This document shows, in pieces, positions 1 to 12,120 of a stretch of 64,000 nucleotides of DNA (position 1 is its first letter; every line of letters begins with the position of its first letter). This stretch comes from Porphyra umbilicalis (lineage: Eukaryota; Rhodophyta; Bangiophyceae; Bangiales; Bangiaceae): positions 1 to 64,000 of the forward strand of contig KV918836.1 in assembly GCA_002049455.2 (NCBI GenBank), in the 5' to 3' direction. The notes beneath the pieces are model-generated. The model was not told the DNA's origin and ran no database searches. It saw only the letters and a program-made list of their open reading frames with translations. A program made the translations under genes and the position numbers.

Positions 1-3000
1 CACCTGTGCTGCTGCCGCCGTTGCTCCTTTTTCAGCTATGATGGGTGCACCGTTGAGTTGTCCTCATGGCCGGAGTCCCAGCCGCAGTCCCTTGAGTAAT
101 AAAGCAGAGCCGTATCAACGAGCAGTGTGCACAGGCCGCCAGTTACCTGTCATCGTCTAGAGATGAGCGCAATAATAATCGACCCTCGTTTACAGAAGTA
201 TTATTATATGTCTCGCGATCTCTCAACGTTCGACCTAGAGATCAGATCCGGGCACCTGAACAACGTTGGTAACAGAAATTCCCTTTCTCAGGCGCCGTGC
301 CGTAACAGGGGCCTGAACGGAATTTCCTCCCGTTCAGGATGACCATTGTTCTGACAATGTCTCGGGTCCCCCCCCCTGCGTTCACCGGGAGCACCACGAC
401 ACGAGAGCCCCCGCCAGACACCGCTTTACGCGTATCCGTCATGCCCCAGTTCGTGACAGCTGCTCCAAAAATCTAGCTTAAACTCATGACCAGCGAAAGA
501 TAGACATACGACTGGCTTCAGCAGTCTCTCACGAGGTCGGCAGTGTTCTCCGTTTCTGATGGGGCGCTCCTTTTTATTGTCTGGAAACTGAGGTCAAAAA
601 ACGACCGGTACCAGTTCGTGACACAGCGACTGAGTGTGTGGGAACGACCTGCAATTCCACATTACAGTTGGAAAAACTTACCTTCGAACGAACAACTTTA
701 CCCAGATCGCTTGAGATTCTTGCCTGTGTGACCAATAGGAACACTCTGGTGAAGCGACTGCCAAGCTGTGACGTGGTTTCCGTCGTTCCGTTCGGCCCCC
801 TCCTCAGTCCCTGCTGCGACAACAGCCTACACGGTTCGCCTGCAGGCCCGCACCCACCCCTCCCCCCCCGCCGCAATAACGCGGTGCTCCTCATGCAATT
901 TGCCACGCCCGCCCTTCTCGGCGCACAGACGTTGGCCAGAGACACTTCGGCCCTACCCGCACTGCAGGACTCGCCCTCCTTCCCCCCCCCGTGTATCATC
1001 ACCCATCACGCGAGAGACGCCCATCGACAGAGAGACTATGCAACAGATAGTTTTTTTCTTGTGCCGAACGATTTGAAGCACGCTATCAAGAGCACGGAGT
1101 TTTCATAATCGGCAACTTGGCGCGCTTCTCACGGCGAAGCCAGCAGGCCCTCCTCGTCCTGGAAGAAGAAAAGTGGCGGACCGGGCCTGTGCAGGGTTCG
1201 TCTATGGTGCTTTTCCATTTTTTTGGCCACGTTGAGGGACGCACGGTTTGCCCAAACCACGACTTGGCACAACCGCACCCCCTTTAAAACCATCAGAATC
1301 GCCGATGACAAGCGAGTGTGAACAGCCAGCATGTCTGTCACCCACGCCTCTTGCCGTGCCCCCGGCCTTCAGACGAGATTAATGTGACCCAGGCCCGTAG
1401 AATCAGTTCTATGGTGGCCCTTCTAGAAGGAGCTTCGGCGCGCCTCGCCCACAAGCGGCACGGGTGGGAAGAGCAACGCGCCGCCGACGTTGGTTTCTGA
1501 TGCGAACCCCTGATAGGGGCCTCGATGGGGGGTGTATTTCTTAATGAGGTGATGCAGGTCTCCCCACAGCCGCCCGGGGAGCGCAAACCATCACCGCCGT
1601 CGTGTGCTCTGTCGGCCATCTATCAGTGAAGTGCATGGCGCCAGTGGTTGTAAAATCTTGCGGGCGCAGGTCGATCCCGCGCTGTGTTGTGCATCCCGGA
1701 ACTGGCGACAAGTCCAGGGAACCCCCGTGTGCTGCTCTGGTCTCTTGTGCGTGTCCCCGATATCGTACGGCCGGGTACCTGGCACTGTGCAAGTGAGACG
1801 GGCCGTCTGTGTTTGTAGGGGGCTTAAACGGATGCTTTGGAGATGGCAGTTGCGCACAGCTCCTCGCAGTGTCCTTTTCCTGTCAGGCTGGGGCCCGCTC
1901 TGAGAGATTTAGCCCATTCGGTAAACCGCGGCTTCCTCTTTTTTTTTATTCCGAGGCCCTCGAGCTGTTGGCATGAAGCAAAGACCATCGCTTTCAGGGC
2001 CATGAGGGTCGGGGCGGGCGGCGGTTTCTGGGAGTCGTGGAGCGGGCCACAACTCATGGGGTCGGTTTGGCGCGAGTGCCAGCCAGCGAGGGCCGGAAAA
2101 CACGCTGCACTGCCCCAGGACGCGTATCTCTTCGCCTTCGGTCGGTCTCACCCTCCAGCTTCGGACGTTTTCGTCGCGTGCCGTTGCCATTGGGCGTCAC
2201 GGTCCATAGCAAATCGATTTGCGCGCTTTTTTCCCGACTTGGGATCTTTTGCGATCCTGTAGCGGACCGTCGATGCCCATCTCCCTTGCAAGCCCGCCTG
2301 GGGCTAATCGGGGGCAAGCGAAAACTCGGAAGAGGCTGGGGGGAGATCCCGAGGAGTACTTCTATGGCACCTTCTGTCGACAACCGAGCTGTCTTGCACA
2401 TCCCTACCACCACTCACGCGCTTGCCCCCACGACACTTATCTCCAACTTCGCCACAGGCTCTCACACCCTCCCTCATCACGAACATTCCATCTCTATCCC
2501 CACTTCCATCCCGGCTCCAAGTCATCATGGCGGACCAGGGCACGTCTCACCTGTTCACCTCCGCCGTGCCTCGCCTAGCCGCCGCTCATCTCTACTCTCC
2601 ACGCTCCGGGACGCCTACTCCCCGTACCCGCAGTGGTCGTCACCGTGGCGCCTCGCCGTCTAACTCTCGCATGCACGTCGGGGGGACTGCAGCTGTTCGC
2701 GTACCACTGCCGCGCAAGGCTGTTTACGAGACAAACCTCGCGCGGCTCAAGGTTTTCATCTTGTCTGCCATCCAGCGCACCCTCCGGTGGCTATGCAACC
2801 CATGGCGAGCCACTTAACTGCGCCTTTGTGGGTCGCCAAAGTTTTATCTTTCTTCCTTAACCATCCTCGTGCCGTGCGCAATCAGGTTTCGTGGATGAAG
2901 GCGACCGAGTGATATGTGAGAGTCGATGCCTTCTAGCTGTTTATTTTTCTTTTTTTCATAAGCTTAAGTATGGCAACCGACGACCAGGCGCACACGCCTC

Positions 3001-6000
3001 CATCACCAATCAAAAACTCCGTCGTCTCATTTTCTGTTTTTTTCCCAAGACATCCATCACTCTGTTTCCACCTGTCCGCGGCAACCCGGTTGCAGGCCGT
3101 CCAATTAGAAGAAGCGGAGGGGAGAGGGCGGCCACAAAGTACACGAAAGCCATTGTTGAAGCGTCTTCCATTGTGGTGGTGGAAGCGCGAGTGGCCGCCG
3201 TTTTCACGCATGTGGTACAGGTGAGGGCGAAGAGGAATCTCTAGGTCCGTCGCCGCGTTTTTCTGCCACCAGCCACCGTCTCACATATAGCGAATACAGC
3301 TTCTCACCACCTAGTCTACCACGGCCGTGCTGTGGGCGGCTAAAACCTGCGGGGGAGGGTCGGGCGTGAAAAATATAGGTAGGGATAGGGACTACGAGAT
3401 GATCATTCGCGCTCTTTGGTGCAATTTCCACATAGTGTTGCACCATGGCAACTGCCACTATTTGTCACAACCGGCGACGGTCACGTGGGCGCGTGCGGGT
3501 CCGCCGCCACAGCGGCGGATGACCGTACGTCATGGGAAAGGGAGACCAATCCGATGCGAGTGACTCTGACAGGTGGCGTATGAAGGCACTACGTCGAGAG
3601 TCTAGGGACGGTGAAAGGACGCTGCCCTCACTCCGAGTCGGACGAAACAGTTCTGTCCGAAAAACGGACGTGGCGGCTCTAGGGTTTCTGCCGCAACCAG
3701 TGGGCGAGGCCACTGGTGACTCAGCACGACGGCACGGAAAACCGTCGCGTCGTGAGCGGGCGCCATGGCTTGCGGTGTCTCTTGCGTAGGCCGGCCACTT
3801 TTTGTCATTGTGTCGTCGGATTGTAGGGTGAGAGGTACCGCACAGATGCCGGAACAGCCACGTGGGATAAAAGGGAAGGCCTAGATCTGCTGAAGTGGGG
3901 TCCGGATCAAAGGAATTCTTACTGCGATACTGGAGTGAGGAAAGGGGTGGTATGACAAATTGCTCTTCGGCAAGCCAGCTGACGTACCCACAGGCACCAG
4001 CGCAAGCAAAATCCAAAGTAGGCATTGCGACTCTTGCGCCGCAATCACTCGGCGCCAAGCGCGTGTTGGCCCGTAGCGAAGATCCGCTGCAAAATGTCAT
4101 ACCTGAAGACGGCATGCCACTGGCGCCATGCACACAGTCGAGGCGGGCGATGGGCAAAAGCTCGCGCCGCCATGTGCCATTGAGTTATTCTCCACTCCAG
4201 GTACCTGGCTTCAGGAGGCACAGCAGAATCTTCGGCGCCGGCGGCCAGGCGACGATCTGGGGGGCTGATGGGTGTGCTTGGACGCACCCCGCCAGCGCTG
4301 GGGCACTCTTGTCGCTGATGCGCAGCGTCATGGTACCCTCAACGCTTTCCCCAAGTTTCTCATCGGCGTGAAACGGCACCGGCATGTCTTTAGGGTCCTG
4401 CGGCCCGCTGCTGGGCACCGTAAGGAATACAGCATCCTTTGTCACTGCGGCTTCCCGAGAGATTGAAACCGCATTTCTTATTCTGGGACTGCAGCGATCC
4501 AGCCGAGCCATCTCAGCAGCGCGACACTACCATGTCATGAGGGCGCTGCAACTGGTGCCTTTCCATTTGCATGCGCGCAGATCACGGAGTTGAAGGCCGG
4601 CAATTCAAGGCAGGAACCAACCTCGCGACGGCGCCGGAGGGTGCAGCGACAGAAATCTCCCGCTACTCACGCTACAGGCATCAGCGCGAAGGACTCTGAA
4701 AAATTCGGGGGAAGCCACGAAAATGCGGGGAGGGTAGCAGGCGCGGGCTGTGCGGCCGTGGGAGACCCTGGGGACGTGGGTCGGACGCCTCTGCCACCAT
4801 TCCTGGGTCTGTGGAAGCGCGGTGTCACGCTGGGTGGCTAACGGAGTGGCACCTAGAAGAAAGCGTCTTAAATGCGTTCGGGCCCTGCGTCGATGTAGCC
4901 CCCCGACGTTAGCGAGGGCGTCCTCTTGGAGGGGCGGGCTTGGCACAACATCACTGACCTGGTTGCTGGTGGGCGCACCTTTCTCTGTTTCTGGGTCACT
5001 ATTGGCCCTGTCGGCCGCTCATAGCCCGCATACATGAAAGGCGCATAGAGAGGCCACGTGGTTGGCGGACGTCACCTCTGCACTCGACACAGTACCGTCA
5101 GTAGTATTTATGCTGCCCCTTTTTGGCATCACGCTGAGCAGCGTGCTCCCAATTGCGTGCTGCAGAGGTGGGGGCGATGCACAGGTTGGCCACGCCGTGG
5201 CCGACGCCGTAGCTCCAGCTAGTGTGTCGGGGTGCCAGCGAAGCCTTGTATCGTACCATGACAGGCCGTGGGCCCGGCCTATCCAGCTATGATGACGCTG
5301 CGGGGGACGGCTACCAGCGCTGGCGCGGCTGATGGCGCCGACGCATCCCCTGCCGCCAAAGGCTGTGGGGGTGGACTACGAGCATGAGGCAGACGTACCA
5401 ATGTGGCTGCTGCGGTGCATCGGTAAGTAAAGTGTCAACCCCCGTGGCCTGCAGGCCCCCCTTTGTGTGACAGGGGGCGTTCATGTCTGCGGCGGTTGCA
5501 ACAGAACAGAAGCCCGAGAATCAGCATCTTCGGTGCGGTGGCGACGTCGGGCAAGCGGGGGGGACTCCGAGTCGCTAACTTGATAGTCGGCCACACGCAC
5601 CGCAACCAGGTGAGATCTGAAAGCCTGGCCCAAGAAACGTACAAGCGCAAGAATCGAAGCAAATTGGGTGCTGGAGTGATGTACGCCCGATGGATTCCTT
5701 TTGGTATGCCGACCGGAGAAGATCCAACCCGAGACCAGAGACAAAATGAATGCCATAAAGTGATGTGGATCGGACAGCAATGGTCCCCGTGACCGAGTGA
5801 GAAAATGCCCCGCACAGTAGTTGGAAAAAGGAGAATGCGATAAATGGTTATCAATCCTCCCTGTTTTAAACATTGCGTCTGCTTCGGTTTAGAATTAACG
5901 TGGCCTGACCAGTAATTGGCAGGAGAAGACCTGTTATTAGGGTGTGCTATGCTCCGTAACCCAGATTTGCCCACGACGTGAAACTCGTGCTGCGGCAAGT

Positions 6001-8111
6001 GGTGCAGTGACGCAAGTCGTGAAGGGGTAGAGGCCGTCGTCGTGTACACCGTGGTACCACGTTTCTAATCGTAGCACCAAAGACATTCGCAATGATTGCT
6101 TCAAGTTACTGAACAGTGAAATCGGGTCGCATAAGAGCGGGACATCAGTCCCTAGTCCTTTTGTGGTTTTGCAACTAACTGTATATGCCAGAGCGTAAGC
6201 GTCGCGTGCGCGGATGTCTCGTTTATTTGTGCACGCTGCACGTGCTCCGTTGAGCTCGCAGCTTCAGCGTGTGCTCTATCCCGCGGCAGTAGCTGTACAG
6301 ACCGCGACCGCGACACCACCATTCCCAGTCGTTTGGTAGTCACTCTACCAAGAAACCCCCATGTTGCTTTTCCGTCACCACGGCGTGCGGTCCCACTAAA
6401 GGTATTCTTCTCACGTGGGTGCCCCACTTTTGCCATCGCCCGCCCAGAGGGCTCACGTCATCGTCTACAGCCCCGTCTGTCGGTGCTGTTATGTCCGCTG
6501 CGCTTCTTCGAGGCGATGTTGCACTTGGTGGAGGCTCGCAGCAGCGGCGGCTGCGCCGCCACATGCGTTACATCCAGCGTTGCAGCTCGCGCTGTGTGCT
6601 TCAGCCAGGTCCCACGGTGGGCGCTGCTGCATCGCTTGTGGCACGCCTTTTGCCCGCCGCCAACCTGCGTTCGACGATGGACTCGCCGTGCGTTTGTGGC
6701 GCTGGTTGGAGCACACGCTCTCTCTAGCGTGGCCGCGGAGGTTCACAATTTTACTTCATGTCGCGGTGCCGTCAAAAAGTGACGCCACAGTCATCATTTC
6801 ATTGTAGTAAACATAGATGCGACTCCGTTCACCCCTGATATCCCTATCAGCCCAGTTTCGTGCAAGTTCTCGCCGAAGCGCCTGCTCGTGGTGGTGGACA
6901 GCAATTTCGGCAGAAGCAGATACCCTTTGTATCCCTCGGCAACGCTGCGCCGCGCCGCCACGGCTGTCAGACGGGGGCTGGAAGAACACAGAAATAAATA
7001 CCTTCTGGAGGCGGTCCTGCCTGTGCTCATAGTAGTAGCTACTACAATGGAGCGTACGCCGAGCAATGTGGTGGCACCTGCCTCGGTATGCGAGCAGGCC
7101 TAGTGACGCCGAGTGTTCCTGACTCGGCCAACGACCCTGTCCTTCTTGCCACTGGCAAACTGAGACACTACAACACTCCTTTCGAGAGGCGTGAAGGTGA
7201 GTGCTGTCGGCACACTTGATCTTCATGAAAGCACTTTGATTTATGGCAGCGTCGAGGGCCGGGTTGCTCGGAGGTGCCGTTGCCAAGCCCATTTGCACAG
7301 TACGTTCGGTGCCGTCTCGTTGTGAGTTGAAGAGTGCACCGCTGCAAGAAAAAAGTGCTTGCCTGTGGCTCTGCATGCAGCGGCGCTTGACGGGTGTGCA
7401 TCTCTCTGTCGACTGCTTCGTCAGTGCTGCGCCGATGGCAACGAATAAGGACTCTTTCTCGAAACGGTATTCCCATTACATTGGAACTGGCTTCCGCGAT
7501 TTGACTGGAAGTCTGACAAGGCCTATGATCTGACGAGCAGGCCGGCTTTCCGCAGTTGTATCGGACGGCTCCCGCCCCGGCCATGTTTCCTTCTTTGGAT
7601 AAGTTGCAGGAGGCGAGATGGCCTCCGCGAGTGGAGACAGCGTGCCAGACGTGGGAATGTAGTTGTCGCTGGCCACCCACGCGAACAATGGCCACCGTGA
7701 AAACCAGTCGCCGTCGCGACCTGAGCGTCCTAGCCTGGGCCTGCATTCTCTCAAATGTGGTTGCGGCCGAAGATATGCTTTCCAGCTGGAACAAGGGCCG
7801 CTAAGGCGATGTGTTCGCCATCTTTTGTCTCTTGTTTGTTGCTTCCATGAAAAGAAAATTTTATAGACACGTGCATCGATCTGTTGTCGGCCAGATGTCG
7901 GGGCTCTGTACATGAGCAAGTGCAAAGCGATAACAGGCTACAGTCGTTCTACAAAAAAACCTAGCACTCAGCCAAGATCAATAGTACCCCCCATATGCTC
8001 CTCGCTTCGCATAAACGTGGCTGAGAACCAGTAACGTGTCAACGAGCATTTCTCAAAGGCGCTTTTCTGGTTAAAGACTTCAAAGGCGCTTTTCTGCTTA
8101 AAGACTTCAGG
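1..8111. other. long region without a confident gene
   Basis: No open frame in this stretch carries a motif I recognise, and none keeps a clear coding character over more than about 150 codons. The base composition is moderate, unlike the GC-rich host genes at 41-60 kb, and resembles the transposon-rich parts of the window. One minus-strand frame (3465-4511) is listed separately as a weak pseudogene candidate. Immediately left of the foldback element there is a short direct duplication (about 8050-8110) of a 30-base unit containing GGCGCTTTTCTG. The stretch is probably intergenic DNA made of old element remnants. Confidence 0.5.
3465..4511 (-). pseudogene. possible decayed protein-coding frame, unknown
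   Basis: On the minus strand one frame stays open from 4511 down to 4185, meets a TAA, and then continues open in the same frame from about 4157 to 3465. A further in-frame TAG lies just upstream of 4511. The translated stretch between about 4510 and 3900 has an ordinary amino-acid mix (for example KDMPVPFHADEKLGESVEG) rather than the Arg/Pro/Ser-rich noise of shadow frames, and both stops could arise from CAG or CAA codons by one C-to-T change. I do not recognise a family. It could be an old transposon gene or chance; confidence is low. Confidence 0.2.
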
Positions 8112-8559
8112 TGCTCAGACACACGAGGCAAAACATGACAGCAATGAGCCCTCCATCGCTCTTTCTGGCCCTCCACATCGTGAAACCGGGCCCGTGTGTC
8201 AATCTGGCTTGTCTCCCACTGGCGGGCGTGCCATGGGTCACACGTCCCGTTTGAATGTTCAGAGCGCGGAGGCCGGCCCGTCGGCCAATCTTGGCTGACG
8301 GCCGAGTGCGAGGTGGACAGAGACCAGATGACCTCCTCCTGCGCGCTATTTTGGGACGATGGTAAGTCCATTGCGATATCATCGGGAATCGCAGCACATT
8401 TTGATCCTGCTCTGATCCCTGAACAATGGCCCGACGGTCGAGATCATGGGCCCGTTTTCGTTCGCTCAAAATGGCATTCGGAAATTTATGACGAGCCAGG
8501 CGCATATGTCGACCGGACGACGGCGTCGCCGATCCGGTCCACGTCGCCCCCGCGATCCG
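8112..8559 (+). repeat. foldback left arm
   Basis: Left arm of the foldback element. It starts near TGCTCAGACACACGAGG and ends near CCCGCGATCCG, where the C-rich centre begins. Confidence 0.8.
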
Positions 8560-9351
8560 TTACCCCCCCCCCACCCCCCGCTCCCCCTCCCCCCCGCACT
8601 GCCGCCACCGCAGTTCGCTACCCCCCAAAACCCCCCCCTGTCCCCCCCCCCCCCCCACACCCAAGTCGCCCGGTCCGCAGCCCGCGCCGCTTCGCCGCCC
8701 TCGCCCTTTTGTGCCGATCACCGCCGTGGATGCCCTGTCGGTGTTCTCTTTTGCCTTTCGTTTGCTGTGTTCATTTTTCAGTATTAAATGGGCTCGCGTT
8801 TTTTGTTTGTGGCCTCTCCGTACTGGTCCGAGGGCGCATCCCCCTCTCGCTCTCAGCGAGTATGTTACGTGCATTTTGGAACGGGCCATGGGGAACGTTG
8901 TCGACAAAGATGCGGTGCACTCAATTGCGGGGACTCCGTTTTGAGTCCTATAGCAAAAGCTCCAAGACGAGGTGGCTAACAAAGAAACAAAAGCAAGAGT
9001 AATGTACGTCTTCAGGCGACATAAAAACAGCCGCGTGAACAAGCCAGAGGACAAAATGAAAAGAGCACAAATGAGAGGACGCCAGACGAGAGCAACAACA
9101 GCGGTGACAAGCGCTGACAGAACGGGGGGGCCACGGCGCTGACGGCCTCCTCGACGGCGGCGGTGGGGGGGGGGGGCGCGAATGGCGATGGCGGCGGTGG
9201 GCAGGGGGGGCAAGGGGTGGGGGGGGGGGGGGGGGCGCGTTCCGGGGTGGCAACGGCGGGGGGGAGGGGGGCCGGAGGGGGGGGGAGAAGAAAGCGGATC
9301 GCGGTGGCGGCGGTGGGGGGGGAGAGGAGCAGGGGGGGGGGTGCGATGATG

Positions 9352-9799
9352 GCGGATCGCGGTGGCGACGTGGACCGGATCGGCGACGCCGTCGTCCGGT
9401 CGACATATGCGCCCGGCTCGTCATGAATTTCCGAATGCCATTTTGAGCGAACGAAAACGGGCCCATGATCTCGACCGTCGGGCCCATGTTCAGGGATCAG
9501 AGCAGGATCAAAATGTGCTGCGATTCCCGATGATATCGCAATGGACTTGCCATCGTCCCAAAATAGCGCGCAGGAGGAGGTCATCTGGTCTCTGTCCACC
9601 TCGCACTCGGCCGTCAGCCAAGATTGGCCGACGGGCCGGCCTCCGCGCTCTGAACATTCAAACGGGACGTGTGACCCATGGCACGCCCGCCAGTGGGAGA
9701 CAAGCCAGATTGACACACGGGCCCGGTTTCACGATGTGGAGGGCCAGAAAGAGCGATGGAGGGCTCATTGCTGTCATGTTTTGCCTCGTGTGTCAGAGC
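9352..9799 (-). repeat. foldback right arm
   Basis: Right arm, the reverse complement of 8112-8559. It begins at GCGGATCGCGG and ends at GTGTGTCAGAGCA. Confidence 0.8.
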
Positions 9800-10431
9800 A
9801 GTCCGCGTCTGACGAGACCATTCCTGAAAAAGAGGAAGGATTCCGACGGCACCATGCCGCGTGTGTCGTGACCTGCCTCCACGTAGTCCGTTGGCCAGTG
9901 ACATGTGCGGTATCTATTGAAGGGCCCTTTCTCCAAAGAGACGCTCTGGCGCTTTCTCATTGGTCCACCAGATCACCGACAAAGTGGGCAGTGCCTCCTA
10001 GAAACTCCCGCCAATGAGGGCGCGGACCCGTGGGAACTATTGAGGCAACAGTTTGCCGGCCTGCGCGTTAGTGCCCACCACGTGTGAACGCGGGCGACAT
10101 TCTGGGACCATGTCTGCAATGGACCTGCCACGAACGCCGAAGTCGCGCGCGGCGTCGGCTGTCCCAAAAATTTTGTTTGTTTCAGAAATCTCAAGTCCCT
10201 CACGAGAGGGTCCCCCGGGACCGCTGGGCGTCTCCTGGAATCGTGGATTGGTCACGTTTAAGGGATTTTCGAGAGCGCCTGTCCAAAATCGAGAGCGTTG
10301 CATCGCAAAAGAGACACATGTGAGATGTCGAGGGCACTGTTGATCCCGCCGGAGTGCTAGGTTTTTTGTGGAACGACTGTACTATTGAATAGACAGACAC
10401 ACACTTTTCACCTATACAACAGAAGAGCGCA

Positions 10432-12120
10432 CTAGCGCCGGAGCAAGTCAAAGTTCCGCGCATCCTCAACACAACCCAGCATGAAGTCGGCCTTGTCACA
10501 GCGCATGCTGTAGACTGTGTTTTGCCATCCACGCAAAAACCTGAAGTACTGCTCGGCCCGCCAGGAGTTGAAGAGACTCGTTCTGCCATCAGTCCCGACA
10601 AACTAGGGATAGCACGACATTCGACACGAAGACATGCAATGAAGCGCACAGAGTCGGTGAGTACGCTCATGGAAGCGAGGCACTACCAAGACAGCCCAGG
10701 CCACGGTATCGGCATCCTGCCGCAAAACATTGGGTCCACGCTGGTGCTGGTGGTGCGACAGCACATCTCGTAGCCAATAGCAGACGGGGTGCGCTCAAGG
10801 CAACGCACCGCCCAAGCCGTGGAGGCGAGAACTGTCGCGGGTACCTCCCCACCTGACAGAAGCTGAGCAGAGACAACAACCCCACAAGATCGGCTGTAAA
10901 AAGCATAGCGCTGGACGTGTTGACAAAGCCACACGGCCCGCAGCCCCAATCCAGACCGCCCGCCATGAGCACCAGACTGGTCCCCGCCGTCCGCGTCCAC
11001 AGAAGCAACCGCGTCTGCTGCAACGATACCAAGTGAACTCCCGTTGCGCCGCGTGGCCGTTGAGTTGGCGCGCCGCTCGTGGGCCTCCTCCAATGGGATG
11101 TGCCACAGTCAAAACTGCCAGAACACCTGTCGACCAGCGGAGGGAGCTCAGGGCACCCGGGGCTCCCCGCACGGCCCGGATGATGACAAAACCAGCACGA
11201 CAGCGCCGTCGTGCTCACGCGCCGAGCGAAGCACGCAAAAACGAATATTGTTAACGGGGGGATTAAGGCAGCCCTCTCATGAAACACACGCTCCCCCCTA
11301 TCGCAACGCCGTCACCCACAAGATAGTCGATGCCGTCAAACAGACGGCACCTGTCACACTCGTGACGTGTGTGGAAAAACCCAACACGCTTCCACACGCC
11401 AACCATACGACGGCACAGGGCATGAAGGGATGTGCGGAGGAAGCTGCGCGTCCGCTGCACGTCGTGGACTGTCAGCCAGGCCACATTGACGCAGCCGCGC
11501 CGCTGCTCGAATAGAAATACCCCACAGAACAAGATGGATGCCCAAATCAGTTTCCCTAGGTCAAACTTCTCCCCCACCAAGACAAACCCGACCGTATTGA
11601 CGAGGACAGTATCAGACGTCGCCGTTGCCACGCGCACCAGGGCTTGGCCTTCGGTTGATGACCGGCCCATCGTGGCTTGGAGGTACCAAGACCGAGCGAG
11701 CGTCAAATCAATGAAATGGTGGTTTGAGACGCGCACGTGGCCTTGGACGGTTCTGTGCGCTCGGAATCCTACTGCGGCGTCCAATTCAACGTCAGCGATG
11801 CGGATCGCAGATGTCACCCACGGCTGGATCTTGTTGACAAAGAAGTCGGGCTTGTACGTCGTCGTACCCGGAGTGTACTGCGTCTGGCACTTGTCGCAGG
11901 AGCGGGAGACAGTACGTGAGTTGTAAATGCCACGTACGGTCCGCATGGTGACCGAAACGGCGACGCCGTTGCGCAACTTGTAGGCGTAGCAGGAGTTATC
12001 CAGGCATCGCTCAAACTCAACGGCAAGAAGAGTCATGACGAAGAGAATAGGGGACGGAGGGATCAACCTGTGGATGAGGGCAGAGGTACTCAAGCTAGAC
12101 AGCGCGTAGTGACGAACATA
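10432..12120 (-). pseudogene. KDZ-superfamily transposase with N-terminal cysteine clusters, decayed
   Basis: Read on the minus strand, the frame entering from 12444 carries from about 12120 to 11266 two cysteine clusters of the kind found in front of KDZ (Kyakuja-Dileera-Zisupton) transposases. The first has SCDKCQTQY followed by VRVSNHHF; the second has HECDRCRLFDG followed by GDGVAIGG. A TAA at 11263-11265 ends this frame. Downstream, in changing frames, come a cysteine/histidine stretch and EEAHERRAN. The transposase C-terminal core follows in one frame: VPRFHERTHRLCALHC, then FNSWRAEQYF, then EDARNFDLLRR and a stop at 10432-10434. The order matches KDZ proteins (RFHW.NH..C, HC, FN..AEQ, RN). 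Several frameshifts and at least one stop between the HC and AEQ motifs show it is inactive. KDZ elements are best known from fungi and some algae; here it lies between a foldback element and a CACTA relic. Confidence 0.75.

Larger units (their letters stand above)
8112..9799. mobile_element. foldback element with 448-bp inverted arms
   Basis: The stretch 8112-8559 is repeated in reverse complement at 9352-9799. Only a few differences are visible (for example GAACAATGG against GAACATGGG, and AAATTTATG against AAATTCATG), so the arms are young or homogenised. The 0.8 kb centre is C-rich on its left side and G-rich on its right side, with many runs of 7 to 12 G or C, so the whole element could fold into one long hairpin. 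Identical 150-codon ORFs read into the centre from each arm (8196 on plus, 9716 on minus). They are the expected by-product of the inverted arms and show no known domain. I saw no clear target-site duplication and no transposase, so it is probably non-autonomous. Confidence 0.8.

Noticed and set aside
8196-9716. Two identical ORFs of about 150 codons, plus at 8196 and minus at 9716, that could be taken as a gene pair
   Set aside because: They are mirror images created by the inverted arms of the foldback element, lack any domain, and dissolve into Pro or Gly runs in the core.
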